From NCBI GenBank assembly GCA_035578155.1, contig JAPWDM010000001.1, positions 168,179,498 through 168,243,497 of the forward strand: a stretch of 64,000 nt of DNA. The letters are read 5' to 3'. The position numbers were made by a program, and so were the translations under genes. Below are positions 1 through 11,827 of the stretch, in pieces (the stretch's first letter is position 1; each line of letters begins with the position of its first letter). The DNA comes from Brachynemurus nebulosus. Its lineage: Eukaryota > Arthropoda > Insecta > Neuroptera > Myrmeleontidae. The notes below the pieces were generated by a model, which saw only the letters and a list, made by a program, of their open reading frames with translations, had not been told where the DNA came from and searched no databases.

Positions 1-930
1 TAATCAAAATGTGACTAGACTATTAAGAGGACATACTGGATCAGCTCCATTATCTTTAGTGTCACTTCCGTTTGTTTCCAAATCCATGAAAAGGTTTTTT
101 ATTCCCGTTCGCTTCCACTTCTGCTTATCCTAAAAAAAATTAACCCATCATGCCCTAACAGAATTCATTTTTCCCCGGCCAATTGATCTCTTTATTAAAC
201 ACTTATATTTATAAAAAGCCTAGTAGGTATAGCAAACTTATAAAAAAAGTATTTTTGTTCCGTTCCTGCTTCTGGAAAAAAATCGAAAATTTTAAATCGT
301 TACACCGTAACCAATACTTTAATGATCTTAACAAAAAAGCAACAAACAAGCTATTATTGGTTCAAACTAATGATATTCCCTACAACTAGCGCTTTCATAA
401 ATTTCGATGTGATTTCGTTGTAGCTTTTCCTTATAGAGTAGCAACTTAACCCTAATTTTTAACAAAAAGCGACCACTACCGTTCTAGTGGCTTTTCTTTT
501 AATCGATTCAAAATTTAAAAAGGAATAAAAAATTCCAATACTATTTTTTACCAAGTGCCGGCGTCACTGAAAAGTTGAAATTAATGAAATAGGTTAGACA
601 TGTATAAATTTTGTATTTGTAGTGTTCTGTAAGCACAATTGATATATAAAAAAATTAGGTATAACATTTTTTTAGAGAGAGAAAAACTATTGATAAATAT
701 GATATTTTAGAATGAATACGTAGACTAAAATCATACATTTATAAGAATACTTGCCAAATTATTTATTTTTATCAATTTTTAGCATTGAAGCCGTGGTTTA
801 ATCAAAAAATAGTATTTGAATTTTATCAGCCACTAGAACGCTCGTGATCACTTTTTCAGTTTCTAAGCATATTTTTAAGGGTAAGTTCCTAGCCTATTAC
901 TTTTAAAGTAATGCAACGTAGAAAGACAAA
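1..930. other. AT-rich sequence, nothing assignable
   Basis: No recognisable gene. An open frame at the left edge (2-133) and a 68-codon frame at 183-389 do not resemble anything I know. If the odorant-receptor gene is complete, its N-terminal exons would lie here, in 1600-2100, or outside the window; I could not find them. Confidence 0.5.
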
Positions 931-1599
931 TATATACACATATAATAAAACTGTAACGAGACCATTTCTGTACATGGAATATTTTTTAAAAATTTTACTG
1001 GTACTGTAAATAGTCATCGATGTAGATATCAAAACAGCGATTTTTAAAATTTTTGCCTGTCTGTCTGTCTGTCTGTTCACGCATCACGCAAAAACTAGTG
1101 GATGGATTTTAATGAAATTTGGTGTGATGATAATTTATTAGCTAGGTCAACATATAAGATACTTTTTGCTCCGGAAGAGTGTGTCATTTCCACGGGAAGA
1201 TAGAAAAACCATATTGAGCATGTGCAGACATTACGTAAAAACTACTTGACGGATTTTAATGAAATTTGGTGTGATGATAACTTATTATCTGGGTCAACAT
1301 CTAAGATACTTTTTACTTCGGGAAAGTGTCTCATTTCGACGGGAAAACAGAAAAACCGTTTTAAGCAGGTGCAAACGTTACGTATAAACTACTTGACGGA
1401 TTTTAATGAAATTTGGTCTGATGATTACTTATTATCTGGGTCAACATATAGGATACTTTTTATTAGGGTAAAATGTTTGAACATGTGCATGCATAACGTA
1501 AAAATTATTGTTCTGTGCAAGTTCTGTATAATTATTACACTTATATCTCATTGATTTTATAACAATGCATCGCCCCAATGACGTCGCGAGTACAGCTAG
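931..1599 (+). mobile_element. non-autonomous Helitron-type element, older copy
   Basis: Shares its whole length with the element at 38822-39521. It ends in CTAG followed by T, as Helitron 3' ends do, but the 3' stem-loop is mutated and the 5' terminal TC is lost (reads TATATACACATATAATAAAA). Internally it carries about three diverged copies of a ~145-bp unit containing ACGGATTTTAATGAAATTTG, starting near 1083, 1230 and 1380. The 110-codon open frame inside is a by-product of the repeats. No Rep/helicase coding is present. Confidence 0.75.
1058..1076 (+). repeat. (TGTC)n microsatellite
   Basis: Short run of CTGT units inside the Helitron-type element; only CTGTCTGTTC remains at the matching place in the copy at 38946. 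Confidence 0.7.
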
Positions 1600-2103
1600 T
1601 CTTAAATATTTCGCCAATCATTGATGATAGTTCTGTGATTATAAGAAAAGAAACGTACAAGATATAAAGATAAATAAACAGACTTAACCGAAATTTATAG
1701 CTTATCAACTTAATAATATATAATATTTTTTATAAACCCGCTTCTAAAGTTCAATATTCGAGCGTTGTGTAGTGGGCGTAAAAAGTAGTTTTCATATCAT
1801 TATAAAACAAACGACAGTAACTGTGCGCGAAAGTACAACTGTGCGTGAAAGTAGCTAAAACTATGCGAGAAAATAATGATATTCTTTTGTCAATGATAAT
1901 CATATTCAAATTAAACATGGAAACGATCAACAAATTAATAAAAAAAATAAAAACAATCTAAAAATTAATAAAAAAAAATTTTTCATATAACATTATAAAA
2001 TAAAATTAACCCTAAATAAAATAAAAATAAAATTAACCCTATAAAAATAATTAATTTTTTTCTCTCTATTAAACTTTAGAAACTGTCGTTATCAAAAATT
2101 ATG
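1600..2103. other. AT-rich spacer upstream of the receptor exons
   Basis: No gene recognised. It has short local repeats (GTGCGYGAAAGTA twice near 1820-1850; AAAATTAACCCTA units near 2000-2040). Confidence 0.5.
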
Positions 2104-2328
2104 TTCGATACGTATGCGTAAAGAGAGGTATTCTAGTAGGCTTAAATTGGGGCACGAGTCTAAGGGACTGACGCATACACAACGAGATCTCGTGCGTTTA
2201 CCCCCACTCGCCTGACGGCTCGTGCGGGTATACAGCGCACTCGATCTCGTTGTGTATGCGTCAGTCCTTTAGACTCGTGCCCCAATTTAAGCCTACTAGA
2301 ATACCTCTCTTTACGCATATGTATCGAA
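2104..2328. mobile_element. foldback hairpin element
   Basis: Two arms of about 95 bp in inverted orientation (roughly 2105-2200 and 2228-2327) separated by a short GC-rich spacer. Arms begin TCGATACRTATGCGTAAAG and differ at about three places, so the element is young or conserved. No coding capacity. The target duplication is not clear. It sits about 50 bp upstream of receptor exon A and may have entered an exon or intron of that gene. Confidence 0.8.
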
Positions 2329-2380
2329 AATAACTATAACAGTACAATGGTGGAAACGCTGGTAAATGAATTTATTGTAG

Positions 2381-2502
2381 GAATTCAATCAACAATTAGA
2401 TATTAATGAAAAAATATTTGGTGAAAAAAGAGCGACAAAATTGAGACAAATACTTAATAAGAGATTTCAGAATTGTATAATTCACCACAAAACAATTATT
2501 AG
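2381..2502 (+). CDS. odorant receptor exon A (pre-TM5 loop)
   Basis: Begins after acceptor TTATTGTAG and ends at donor AG|GTAAAT, phase 2. Encodes QQLDINEKIFGEKR, then LRQILNKRF and NCIIHHKTII, the usual loop leading to TM5. The acceptor tract is a poor polypyrimidine run. An alternative start at AG 2341-2342 would add MVETLVNEFIVGIQ in a different frame and need a one-base deletion near 2391 to join, so the 5' edge is uncertain. Confidence 0.75.
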
Positions 2503-5500
2503 GTAAATTTTATATTATAAACGTAAACACAATGCTATTTTACTACTCCTGAAATTTAAATATTCCAACTTTTCTAACTGCTTAAAATACTAGTAAGTTA
2601 CCAAAGTTTTACATCTAAATACACTTTTAGTAGCTGGTAAAAAAGCATTGTCTAAACGTCACTGAACTTCTATCTTTGTCATTATATTTTTGATGAATGA
2701 AGTATTTTTTATTAATTGCCATTAATCAGATAATACTTTTATTTTCAGCTTCATTGACGAAGTGCAAGCTATTTTCAATATGGCAATTTTCATACAAATT
2801 TTCATCAGTGTTGTAGTTATTTGTGTGACAGCTTTCCAAATAACTGCGGTAAGTATTGAAAAATTAAATAAACTGGGATAAAATTTCTAATTTGAAATAT
2901 CTAAATTTTTAATTATTTATAAATATTTATTATATTTATTGTCTTGATAGTAAAAATAAGTAATCTACAATTCCTAAGAAATAAGCAATTTGTTTATTCT
3001 AACTTGATGAAAGCAGTACTTGATTCCATAAAAATATTAGAAGATCTCTTCTACGGCTAAAATGCAGTATTCCCCAGTACTGTCACCATAACACAATAGA
3101 CAATTTCTAACTACTCTCTATTTCGGTTTAGTTTCAGTTAATTTTAAAAAATGTACGTGTGTTTAAAAAGCCCGTATTTAAAAAAATAATTCTGCATGTA
3201 AGAATAATTATTCAAAATTTTCAGATAATTATTCAAAATACCGTCTTTAATATCAGTTGCGTTACAGTCTCTTTGACAATCAAAGATTTTATGAAACTGG
3301 TCGAAACCGAAACCGAAATTTCGGTTAGCTAAATTTAATATAACCAAAATCCGAAACATTTGATTATACAATTTTACTTTTTGTAGGTTAAAGCATTTAG
3401 TTTACAATGGATGGCAATTTTGGTATACATGGGATGCGTTTTACTTGAAATATATTTATATTGTTACTGGGGTAATGAGTTAATCTTTGAGGTAAGTAGT
3501 TTTGTAGTAAATTTTCTTGTTATGAATGATATCTAATCAGTACTACAATGAGTACGTTACATTTATAGAAAAAGAATAAAGTTTGGCTTCGATTAACACG
3601 TTCAGCAAAAGTCTTGATAGTTAAAACTTAAGGCAGGGCCAGATTTATACACCTAGGGGTCTCTAGGCAGTGCAAGTTTTGGATCCCTGCTTTTTAAATT
3701 TTATTTTATCTCCAGCTTTACCAAGGTAGCGAATGTTATTTAATTACTTTTGAGAGATGGAAAAATTTTTAGTTTCAGAAATCAAAATTTCCACTCGTGT
3801 TTTACCTTCTGGAGCTTTTTGAACAATTTCAACTCCGTGCTTGTTAATCTGTTTTGTCTGTTTGTGTGTCTGTTAAATTTTTTGGTTTTCCTTCCATAAC
3901 TTTAATACTATTCGATAGATTTTGATGAAATTTTCATTGATATAGGTTATGTGAGTTGATCCCTCTATAGATGGTTTCTCCCGATTCATCTGAATCGAAG
4001 TGCTAGGGCAATTTTTGAAGACAGCTGGGCGGAGGGGCCTAAAATCAGAATCGAAATTTAACTTCACATCTTTGATCGGGCCACCATCCTCTATCTCTGT
4101 GTTAAATTTCAAATTTTCGCGCTGAATAGCTTCAGAGAAAATCGCCTGTGACAGACGGATGGACATCGAACTGATCTCATAAGTGTTCCGTTTTGTCAAT
4201 TTTGGTATAAAGCACTAAAAAGATCTTGTGCCTAGAACTGGTCTTGTGTCTTACAGTCTGCGGGACACCTAGACAATTGCTTACTTTGACTATTTAGAAA
4301 TTCAGCCCTGACTTAAGATAACAGAAAAACTTAGGATATAGTTCTTTATGTTAAGAGTAATTATTACCCGCTTGACTTGAGCTTTTTATAATTTGTTCTG
4401 TTATGTGTTTAATTTTTTATTAGAGCTGGTGTTTACCTTAAGGGTAGTCAGCAATGTAAAATAATTGAGTATTTTAAATAATTTTTTTTGTTTTGATAGT
4501 AGTTTAAATTATTTTATAAAACAAATAATACGTGCTTATTATATTATGTTTTAACTTTATTTTACAAATATTAAAAGAAAAAAATATTTATTGTAAACCA
4601 CATTATCGCCATATTTGTTGGACCCCGTCGTTTTTTGCGGTGACCATCACAATATTTTATTGGTCCATCTGAAAATCACACAAACAAAAAAAATCATTAG
4701 TTTAATAATTAATCTAGTGCCTGATCGAAGGATTTCTTTTTTTTAATTCAAAATTCGTATTTTCTATATAAACAATAAACTATTAAATTTTTCCTTGAAA
4801 ATCCAAAAATAAATAATCAGAGGCCGCCATTTTCTATATTTTAAAAGCTTCGATCAGGCGCTATAGATTAAGTATTAAACTAATAATTTTTGTTTGTTGA
4901 ACTGATTTTAGATGAACCAGTAAACTATTATGATAGTCATCGCAAAACACAACTTGTGGCACTGGGGGCAACAAACATGGTGGTAACTTGGTCTACAATA
5001 AATATATATATTTTTTTTAAAATTTTTGTCAAATAAAGTTAAAACGTAATATAATAATTCTGTATTATTTATTTTATAAAATAAATTCAACTACTGTCAA
5101 AAAAAAAATTATTTAAAATACTCAATATTTAACATTGCTGACTACCCGTAACCCCTTAAAAAACAAATAAGTTGGAATAGTATTCCTTCTATGATTTAAT
5201 TCCTCCGAAAATTTAACACAATTTTCATTTAGTAATAAAATATTTTAAATATGTGATCAAATTTTATATAATTTTCTTTCTTTTTTTCTTTTCATATAAA
5301 AGAGTCAATTGTTGTCGACAGCGGTATACAGTGGCACGTGGTATGAGGCAGAATGTGATATGGCATTTAAACGTGATATGTTATTCTTTATGATGCGTAC
5401 ATCAAAGCCACTTACGTTCCGTGCTGGTGGATTTTTCACATTGTCGCTGGAAATGTTTACGACGGTACATACTTTACGTTCTAGTGTTACCTATTTTGTT

Positions 5501-5512
5501 CGTACGACGTAA
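2381..5512 (+). CDS. odorant receptor (7tm_6), C-terminal exons only
   Basis: Spliced 3' part of an insect odorant receptor, a seven-transmembrane ligand-gated channel subunit that acts with Orco in the membrane of olfactory neurons. Exons: 2381-2502, 2749-2848, 3387-3491, 5303-5512; introns are phase 2, 0, 0 and each donor is GTAA. Joined, they give about 145 codons covering the intracellular loop before TM5 through TM7. Family landmarks seen: HHKTIISF before TM5, YCYWGNELIFES in the TM6-TM7 loop, WYE, and AGGFFTLSLEMFTTV in TM7, then stop TAA at 5510. AATAAA lies at 5650. The N-terminal two thirds was not found. The last intron (1.8 kb) holds two transposons. Reading upstream of 2381 in another frame (from about 2343) also looks receptor-like but needs a one-base shift near 2391, so the copy may be a pseudogene. 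Family assignment is confident; integrity is not. Confidence 0.88.
2749..2848 (+). CDS. odorant receptor exon B (TM5)
   Basis: Acceptor TATTTTCAG, donor GCG|GTAAGT. The first base C completes the split serine codon from exon A. Encodes FIDEVQAIFNMAIFIQIF followed by a hydrophobic SVVVICVTAFQI segment, matching the highly recognisable TM5 region of insect odorant receptors. Ends in phase 0. Confidence 0.87.
3387..3491 (+). CDS. odorant receptor exon C (TM6 and loop)
   Basis: Acceptor TTTTTGTAG, donor GAG|GTAAGT; 35 whole codons, phase 0 on both sides. Encodes a hydrophobic stretch with WMAILVYMGCVLLEIY and ends YCYWGNELIFE, the conserved extracellular-side signature between TM6 and TM7. Confidence 0.88.
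3634..4310. mobile_element. hAT-like non-autonomous element in receptor intron
   Basis: Ends CAGGGCCAGATTTATAC and TTCAGCCCTG (inverted), flanked by 8-bp duplications ACTTAAGG (3626-3633) and ACTTAAGA (4311-4318), 7 of 8 matching. Eight-base duplications with CAGGG-type ends are typical of hAT transposons. The 108-codon minus-strand frame inside has no transposase features. Confidence 0.8.
4442..5155. mobile_element. TTAA-flanked foldback element in receptor intron
   Basis: Long imperfect inverted repeats (about 300 bp per arm) beginning GGGTAGTCAGCAATGT, with TTAA at 4438-4441 and 5156-5159. TTAA duplication suggests piggyBac-mediated movement. The inner arms include GATCGAAG/CTTCGATC and TTGTTGGACC-like blocks. 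No transposase. Confidence 0.7.
5303..5512 (+). CDS. odorant receptor last exon (TM7)
   Basis: Acceptor ATATAAAAG, phase 0; 69 codons then TAA. Starts SQLLSTAVYSGTWYE, continues to LFFMMRTSKPLTFRAGGFF and SLEMFTTV, typical of the last receptor exon. The tail reads HTLRSSVTYFVRTT, close to the usual ending. Confidence 0.88.
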   Translation, partial: SQLLSTAVYSGTWYEAECDMAFKRDMLFFMMRTSKPLTFRAGGFFTLSLEMFTTVHTLRSSVTYFVRTT

Positions 5513-5649
5513 ATTTTTAATATTTTCCATAAAATTTTTTTTTTTTTTTTATAGATTTTGAAATCTTCATATTCTTACTATGCTGTACTGAAGAATAGAG
5601 AATAATATTTGCGCTATGTGAAATATAGAATATTTGTGATGAAATTTAA

Positions 5650-5655
5650 AATAAA
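5650..5655 (+). promoter_or_regulatory. candidate polyadenylation signal of the receptor gene
   Basis: AATAAA about 140 bases after the receptor stop codon and just before a transposon that starts at 5692. In AT-rich DNA this hexamer is frequent, so position is the only support. Confidence 0.4.
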
Positions 5656-5691
5656 GTTTACTGATAAATAGAAGTTTTAAATTTTTGATTA

Positions 5692-6208
5692 CAGCTGAAC
5701 TCTTTTTTGTGCGGTGGACAGAGACCGCATAAAAAAAAATCGCACCAAAAAAAATTATTCAAAAATATGATAAATAGCTATAAAAAGTATAGTTTCATCC
5801 AGATTGTACAAAAAACTTTTTTTATGCGGTTGGTCGGAACCGCATAAAAAAAGTTTCATCGAAAAAACATCACTCAAAACGCTCAAAACTTTTGAGTTGC
5901 TTCTATAAACAAGATAAAGCATTAATTTACACGTACAAACATTTTATTTCAATTTTATAATATTATGAAAATTTTGAAAAATACATCTTTAACAAAATTA
6001 AATGATGCAATAACTTATGTTCTTATGCAATGTATTGATTAAATGCTTAAAAGCAAAGAATTTTTATCAAAGAAAGTTATTATAGTAATTGTTTAAGTTT
6101 CTTACTGCCTCGTGATTTTGATTCACATTATGCATTTTAATGGCCATTTTTTACAAACCGCATAAAAAAATCGCACAAAAAAGGACCGCATAAAAAAGAG
6201 TTCAGCTG
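5692..6208. mobile_element. TA-flanked MITE, CAGCTGAACTC family
   Basis: Inverted ends CAGCTGAACTCTTTTTTGTG and its complement, each outside base pair TA (5690-5691, 6209-6210). Repeats of GACCGCATAAAAAA occur near both ends, as sub-terminal motifs. TA duplication fits Tc1/mariner. A second, end-less copy lies at about 7865-8165. Confidence 0.8.
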
Positions 6209-6584
6209 TATAGTTACAAAAACCACCGTCACCCGATTGTGTCGAACATTTTTTTACACATTGTCAGCTGACCTGTAAAATTACTAACTTATTTTTGCAT
6301 AATTTTCCAAGAGAACAAAAATAATTTTTTTATTTTATTTTACAATCAAACAAAATAATATAATAGCATTTTACGATATACATTCGATGAATTGATTTTA
6401 TTGATCTAGAATATGTTGCAAAAATCAGATCAAAAGGGTCGAGTTCTAGTAATTTTCGAAATAAAAAAAAAAATAAATAATTAAAATTTTCGAAATCAAT
6501 AAATACACTTAGCGATTTGAAAATTGTATAATAATTGTATTGTACAAAATTCAATAAATATGTAATATTAACCCTTTGCACTTA

Positions 6585-7482
6585 CACAGTGAAAAAATTT
6601 GTGTTAAAATTAATACATTTCACATGTCCAGAACGGTCCACTCAATTTTTCGTGTTATTTTAACACAAAGCATATGTGTCAAATCTTTACACAAGATTTT
6701 TGTCAATGATTTAACACACAAGAACACATACATTTTGTGTTAATTTTTCCGATTTATCAGAGTTAGTTGTTAAACTTTTTTATTCAATATTTTACTTCCA
6801 TTGCAGCTTAAGATATGTACGATATTTGAAAATCGTCAAAAATTATAACGATTTTGTTCATATATTATTATAAATGAAACCCAAAGAACGCAAAGTAAGT
6901 AAGTCCTTTGTAAAAATTCTTACTTGCTTTCATATATATCTACCAAAATATATATAATAAAAGAGATAAGAGTAGTTCTTATTATTAAACAAAACCGAAA
7001 ATTTATAAGTTTTTTCAGTTATTGACGAATATAGTTTTATTAAACGTTTAAAAATGAAACAATTTTCTTACATTTTAAGGTTATTTTGTTACAGATCTAG
7101 TTAAAAAAATCATGTAAGCTTATTTGAGATTGTATTATATAATATACAATCTTACATGTAAGTAAGCTTACATGATTTTTTGTAACTGAATCTGTAACAA
7201 AATAACCTTAAAATGTAAGAAAATTGTTTCATTTTTAAACGCTTAATAAAACTATATTCGTCAATAACTGAAAAAATTTATAATTTTTAGGTTTGTTTAA
7301 TAATAAGAACTACTCTCATCTTTTTTATTATATATATATATATATTTTGGTAGATATATATTCTAATCTAATTTGCGTACTTATAACATTCTTTTGATCT
7401 ACACAAATATTATGTTACTTCTTTGTTGTTCAAAACAGGTTAACATTTTTATTCTGTTAAATCGAAATTTGTGTTAATGAAT
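6585..7482. mobile_element. palindromic TA-flanked element, CACAGTGAAAAAA family, truncated
   Basis: Starts TA|CACAGTGAAAAAATTTGTG. Its core is a palindrome from about 6930 to 7365 with arms of about 200 bp (ends TATATCTACCAAAATATATA; centre near 7145). The far end is missing: homology to the other copy (26330-29602) stops near 7480, where a fragment of another family begins. Orientation is opposite to that copy. Confidence 0.75.
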
Positions 7483-7578
7483 GAGGCGGAAAAGTCACAT
7501 AAAGAAGGTTTTTTCTAAAAAGGTTCTTTTGTAAATGGAAATTCGCTATGTGATGCAGGATGCTGCGACAGGGGTATT
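7483..7578 (+). repeat. fragment of GCGACAGGGG dispersed family, copy a
   Basis: Only the last ~95 bp of the family, ending GGATGCTGCGACAGGGGTAT. The 3' end is the best conserved part in all copies. Confidence 0.7.
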
Positions 7579-7864
7579 ATTAATTCTTATATTATTATTT
7601 TATATATTATACTGTGATATACATATTATACATATTAGAATCTGTACAAAAATTTTACGTAGCAACTGAATGTTTACGTTTGTTTTTAATAAATTTCAAA
7701 TACTACATAATTTTAATGTATTTGTATTTGTAGATTTGTACCAAATTTTTATCGTTTATTGTGAATTTCATGTTAGTCGTAGATAAATACTGCTGCGCGG
7801 CTTTTGCGTAACTTTTTCGCTCGTGTGTAATATGCAACTTACAACCTCAATCACGTAATATACT

Positions 7865-8165
7865 ATTTTTATGCGGTGGATCGGAAACTACATAAAAAAG
7901 TTTCATAGAAAATATAACTCAAAACTCTTAAAACCTCACGATTTTATTAGATGTTGCTTTTTTAAACAAGATAAAGCATTAATTTTCACTTAACATTTTA
8001 TATCATTTTTATAATATTACAAAAATTACAACAAATACATATGTATAAAGAAACTTAATGTTGCAATGTACTGATTAAATGTTTAAAAATAATCAATGAA
8101 TAAATTTATCACAAATTAATTTTCAAATTTTTTACCTTTTCTTACTTTCCTTTCTTATTATGCAT
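7865..8165. mobile_element. decayed copy of CAGCTGAACTC MITE interior
   Basis: About 300 bp similar to 5820-6115, including TTTATGCGGTTGGTCGG-like and AACAAGATAAAGCATTAATT blocks; terminal repeats are lost. Confidence 0.6.
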
Positions 8166-8379
8166 TTTAAAAAGCATTTTTTGGTTAACAAGCGACAAGT
8201 TTATCGTGGTTAAACAAATAACGGTAGGTACATTTAACTTTAACCCTTGATATCTACGAAAGTAATAATGCTGTAATGAATGGAAACAGAGTTTTAGCAA
8301 ATCTGTTTATAAGATTAAGATATTGATTTGAACGTGAAGTAAACACCGCATTTTCCACTTTTAAAAAAAAAAAAACATA

Positions 8380-8859
8380 CACAGAGAAAAAATTCCAGTA
8401 AAAATTACTGAGCTGCCTCCGGTAAACGAGTCTTAAGTGACCAGTCCGTAGGAAATTATTAAGCAAAAATATAAAAAATGCGTTTCAAACATTATTTTTT
8501 ACGATTCATTTGAAAATTTTTCCTGTACACCTTAAGAATTTTTCCTATACAGCTGCGTAAAATTCGATGGGCTAGTAAAATTTCAAGTGGACACCGGGAA
8601 AATTTACTTAATTTTTTGTAAAATTATACTGGACATAGAATAATTTTTACTGAGTCGCTGTGTATTTCACTTGTGCTGTGTATTTCACATGTCTCACACA
8701 TCACTGCATACCAAGCATTACATAGAACAGAATAAACAAAACAAGCACGCAACCACCCAGAGCACCCGTGTTAGACCAAAACACGACTTACAGACGCAGC
8801 AACCGTTGGTTCGATCAGTTGCTCAATAGCCAATATAGTGACTGGATGTTTATAAAGTG

Positions 8860-8905
<46 letters not shown>

Positions 8906-9379
8906 AAATTATTATTTATTGGACTTTCCATTTAAAACCAAAAATTGTTGTGTTTCATGAATTTTTGTTTAGTTTTTATTTTAATTCTTGTATGTTTTTT
9001 ATATGTATTGATATGTTAATTGAAACATGTTTTTATACAAATTATTGTAATGTGCTTATTGTTAAGAATTTATATATTTTTTTCCACAAATAATAAAAAA
9101 CCACAAAAAATTTTTTCTATATTAATAATTTGATTTTAATGCTTACCCTTCTATCAATATCCTTTTAAACTATTTTAATTCAATTATTTATTAATAAATA
9201 AAAAAAACCTTATTTATAAATAATACGGTAATTTTTACTGAGCTATAGGGTAATTTAAAATTTTTACTATAAATTATCGTACTTTTTGCTTAGCCTGTCA
9301 CTTATGTCCGCATTACCAGAGAGCTCAGTAATTTTTTACCAGAAATTTCAGTAAAAATTACTGTATTTTTTTCTCAGTG
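8380..9379. mobile_element. TA-flanked MITE, CACAGAGAAAAA family, copy 1
   Basis: Inverted ends CACAGAGAAAAAATTCCAGT and CAGTGAGAAAAAAATACAGT-like complement, with TA at 8378-8379 and 9380-9381. TTTTACTG sub-terminal motifs recur. Near-identical blocks are found at 26448-27418. It contains a 39-T run at 8862-8900. No coding. Confidence 0.8.
8862..8900 (+). repeat. poly(T) run
   Basis: Thirty-nine consecutive T inside the CACAGAG element; the copy at 26448 has only a short T run at the same place, so it expanded after insertion. Confidence 0.95.
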
Positions 9380-11668
9380 TACAAATAATTCAAGAGTTAT
9401 TGAGTTTTTTTGGAGATCTTTAGGGTTCGCAAATATTTACATATTTTAATACAGCGTCTGCTTCTCATTTTTAAATTATGGTTTTTACCTAGTTGAACGT
9501 CACTGACAAAATATATTCAACTTACATTATTTTTGTGTATTTGTAATGGTTAATAAGTGTCAGACTGATGTATCTTGATTGTGAATGATTTTCAATATCA
9601 TACAATGTATAAATTTTATCTTAAATGCATTTACTGAAATATTTAAAAAGTCATTTAAATAAATAAACATTATGTAAATTAGTGCCATCCATGTAGATTG
9701 TAGACCATGCTAATTTCATCTTTTACAATATAAATATTTACGTGTATGCGTTTGGTAATAATACCGTATGTAGGTATTACTATGTTGATTTCTCTCGCCT
9801 CCTAGGTGAACTCCAAGAAGAGGTGTGTTATTACTCTAAAGAACGAAGTGTGTACACATATACGTACGGTGGATATGTATACTGAATCCATCTGATTTAC
9901 ATCATTGTATAAATATTAACTCACTTCAACTACAAGAGGAGGAAGGTGTTGTTTTATGATGATTATAAATTCAATCTAACACACATTCAAGTTAAGTCAG
10001 TTGAAATCAGAAAACTTGTTTTCAGTTTGTGTATTTACGTATACGTATGTGTACTTTATACTATTATTACGGCGAAGACGCAGCGTAAACAATCGCGTTT
10101 TTTGTACTATTTTAGTCAAGAAATTCTACACATGTGCAAGATCTGAGTAATAATTATTATTACCCGCCAGTGCGCGCGTCCTGCTTACTTTACTACAATC
10201 AGTTCTTTTGTTTTTTATTTTGTTGTGTTTTGTTTACAAACTGTGCGCGACAATTTTAAAAATCTGTTTGTTCAGTGTTGTTAAACTGTGTATCTACATT
10301 TTGTTTAGTATTTTTTTGTTTTATTTTAGTGATCTGAGGAAGACAGCGCTTGTGGATAGCTTAAAATGAATGAACCTTAGATTAATTTTTAATCAGAATT
10401 TTGTTGTTTTTAATATTGTTGGAATTTTAATGTTGTGTTAGTGTTTAATTAATGTTTAAGTACAATTTTAGTGTTTTAGTGAGTTCTAGTAATTTGAAAA
10501 GTGATTTAAGTTTTAAAGAAGGTTAATTTTTTTGAAATTATTTGATTTGTATAAGAGATTTATTACAGTCAGGAGAATATTTTTAGATTTTTGCGCTTTA
10601 TGAAATTATGGTCATTCAATACAGCGGTCTTCATTGAAAGTCTTCTAAGTTTATGATTTAAGTTTATTTTTATATTTTTTCATAATTAAATGTCATAAAA
10701 ACTACAAAAATAACGTATTTTTTGGAAAACAAGCCAATTTTAGCAACTATTTTCGTAAAAGTTCAATCAAATAACACAAAAAAAGAATATATTTTTAAAA
10801 ACTTAACATCTTTAACATTACCTGTAAGAAAAAAAATATAAAAATGAACTTGATCATAAACTTTAAATAATTTAATTCAGGGGGGGGGGATAATGGGCCT
10901 TATCACAACCCCGTCTTTCAAGAATAAGTTTTTTGATGATAATTATTTGAGAATGTTGAGAATGTAACTGGTCCCAATAACTGGTTCAAGAGTGTGAATA
11001 ATTACGCAGAAAATAACTTTATAATAAGATATCGAATAACAGTTTAATTGTATTGTTGGTATATTAAACGATTGAACTTGACCGGAAAGACGATAGACAG
11101 TTCGATATTAAAAAAAAGTCGAGATATTAGTTTCACTTTCAGTTTCCTAATAAATAAAACGAGATCATTATAGCTACGATGTAGACGGAAAATGTTTAAA
11201 AAATGTATTAAATCTGGTGTTTAGTTTTGTTATCTGAAACTTCAGAATTAATAAACTTCAACTTGTTGCAAATGAACTATTGATTTGAAGCAACTATTAA
11301 TTTGAAATAGAAAAAAATTTAAGTTGATGACGTCATGAAGTTCCACAAAAAGTTTTAAAAAAACCATAAAAAAATTAATTAAACCATAAAAATTTAAAGT
11401 TGCTGGTAAGTTTTCGATGGTACTTTTTTTGTCTCATTTTTGACAAAATCAAAATTATAAAGATAACTGCAGAATAACATGCGGAAATTAAATCATATTT
11501 CGGGAATGAATTTTATTATTTTGACACAAAAACCGAATAGATCACCGAAAAATTATAATTGGAAAATAAGTCGTAAAAAAGGTTGAACGCTGCTGATATA
11601 TATAAGATTTATTAGTTTTTTCTTTTTTTTTTAAAAAGTAAATTCTTTTTTCGAATTCGATGATTGAA
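9380..11668. other. AT-rich intergenic sequence
   Basis: No gene, RNA or repeat that I can define. A 66-codon frame at 9946-10146 is not recognisable. A G9 run lies at 10882. Local T-rich text near 10200-10560 looks like untranslated or intronic sequence. Confidence 0.5.
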
Positions 11669-11677
11669 CATCGCGGG

Positions 11678-11827
11678 TGCATACTAGTTCGCTCCCGCGG
11701 TCAGATTTTAATCTTATCTTGAAAAGGGTCGTAGGTTAGATCGCTCCCGGGTTGCATACTAGTTCGCTCCCGCGGTCAGATTTTAGTCATATCTTCAAAA
11801 AGGTTGTAGGTTAGTTCACTCCCGACT
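11678..11827 (+). repeat. tandem duplication of the element's left end
   Basis: Two units of 75 bp beginning TGCATACTAGTTCGCTCCCG, at 11678 and 11753. Extra TCGCTCCCGG and TCACTCCCGAC half-motifs close each unit. Confidence 0.85.

Noticed and set aside
2..389. Open frames at the left edge (2-133 and 183-389)
   Set aside because: Considered as retroelement or receptor fragments, but no motif could be matched and the two lie in different frames.
778..890. Possible upstream receptor exon between a TTTTTAG and a GGGTAAGT
   Set aside because: The best frame (WFNQKIVFEFYQPLERS) hits a stop before the donor, and no join to exon A is possible.
1222..1554. 110-codon frame (and 113 codons at 39135-39476)
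   Set aside because: Both read through the internal tandem units of the Helitron-type elements; the repeat period, not selection, keeps them open.
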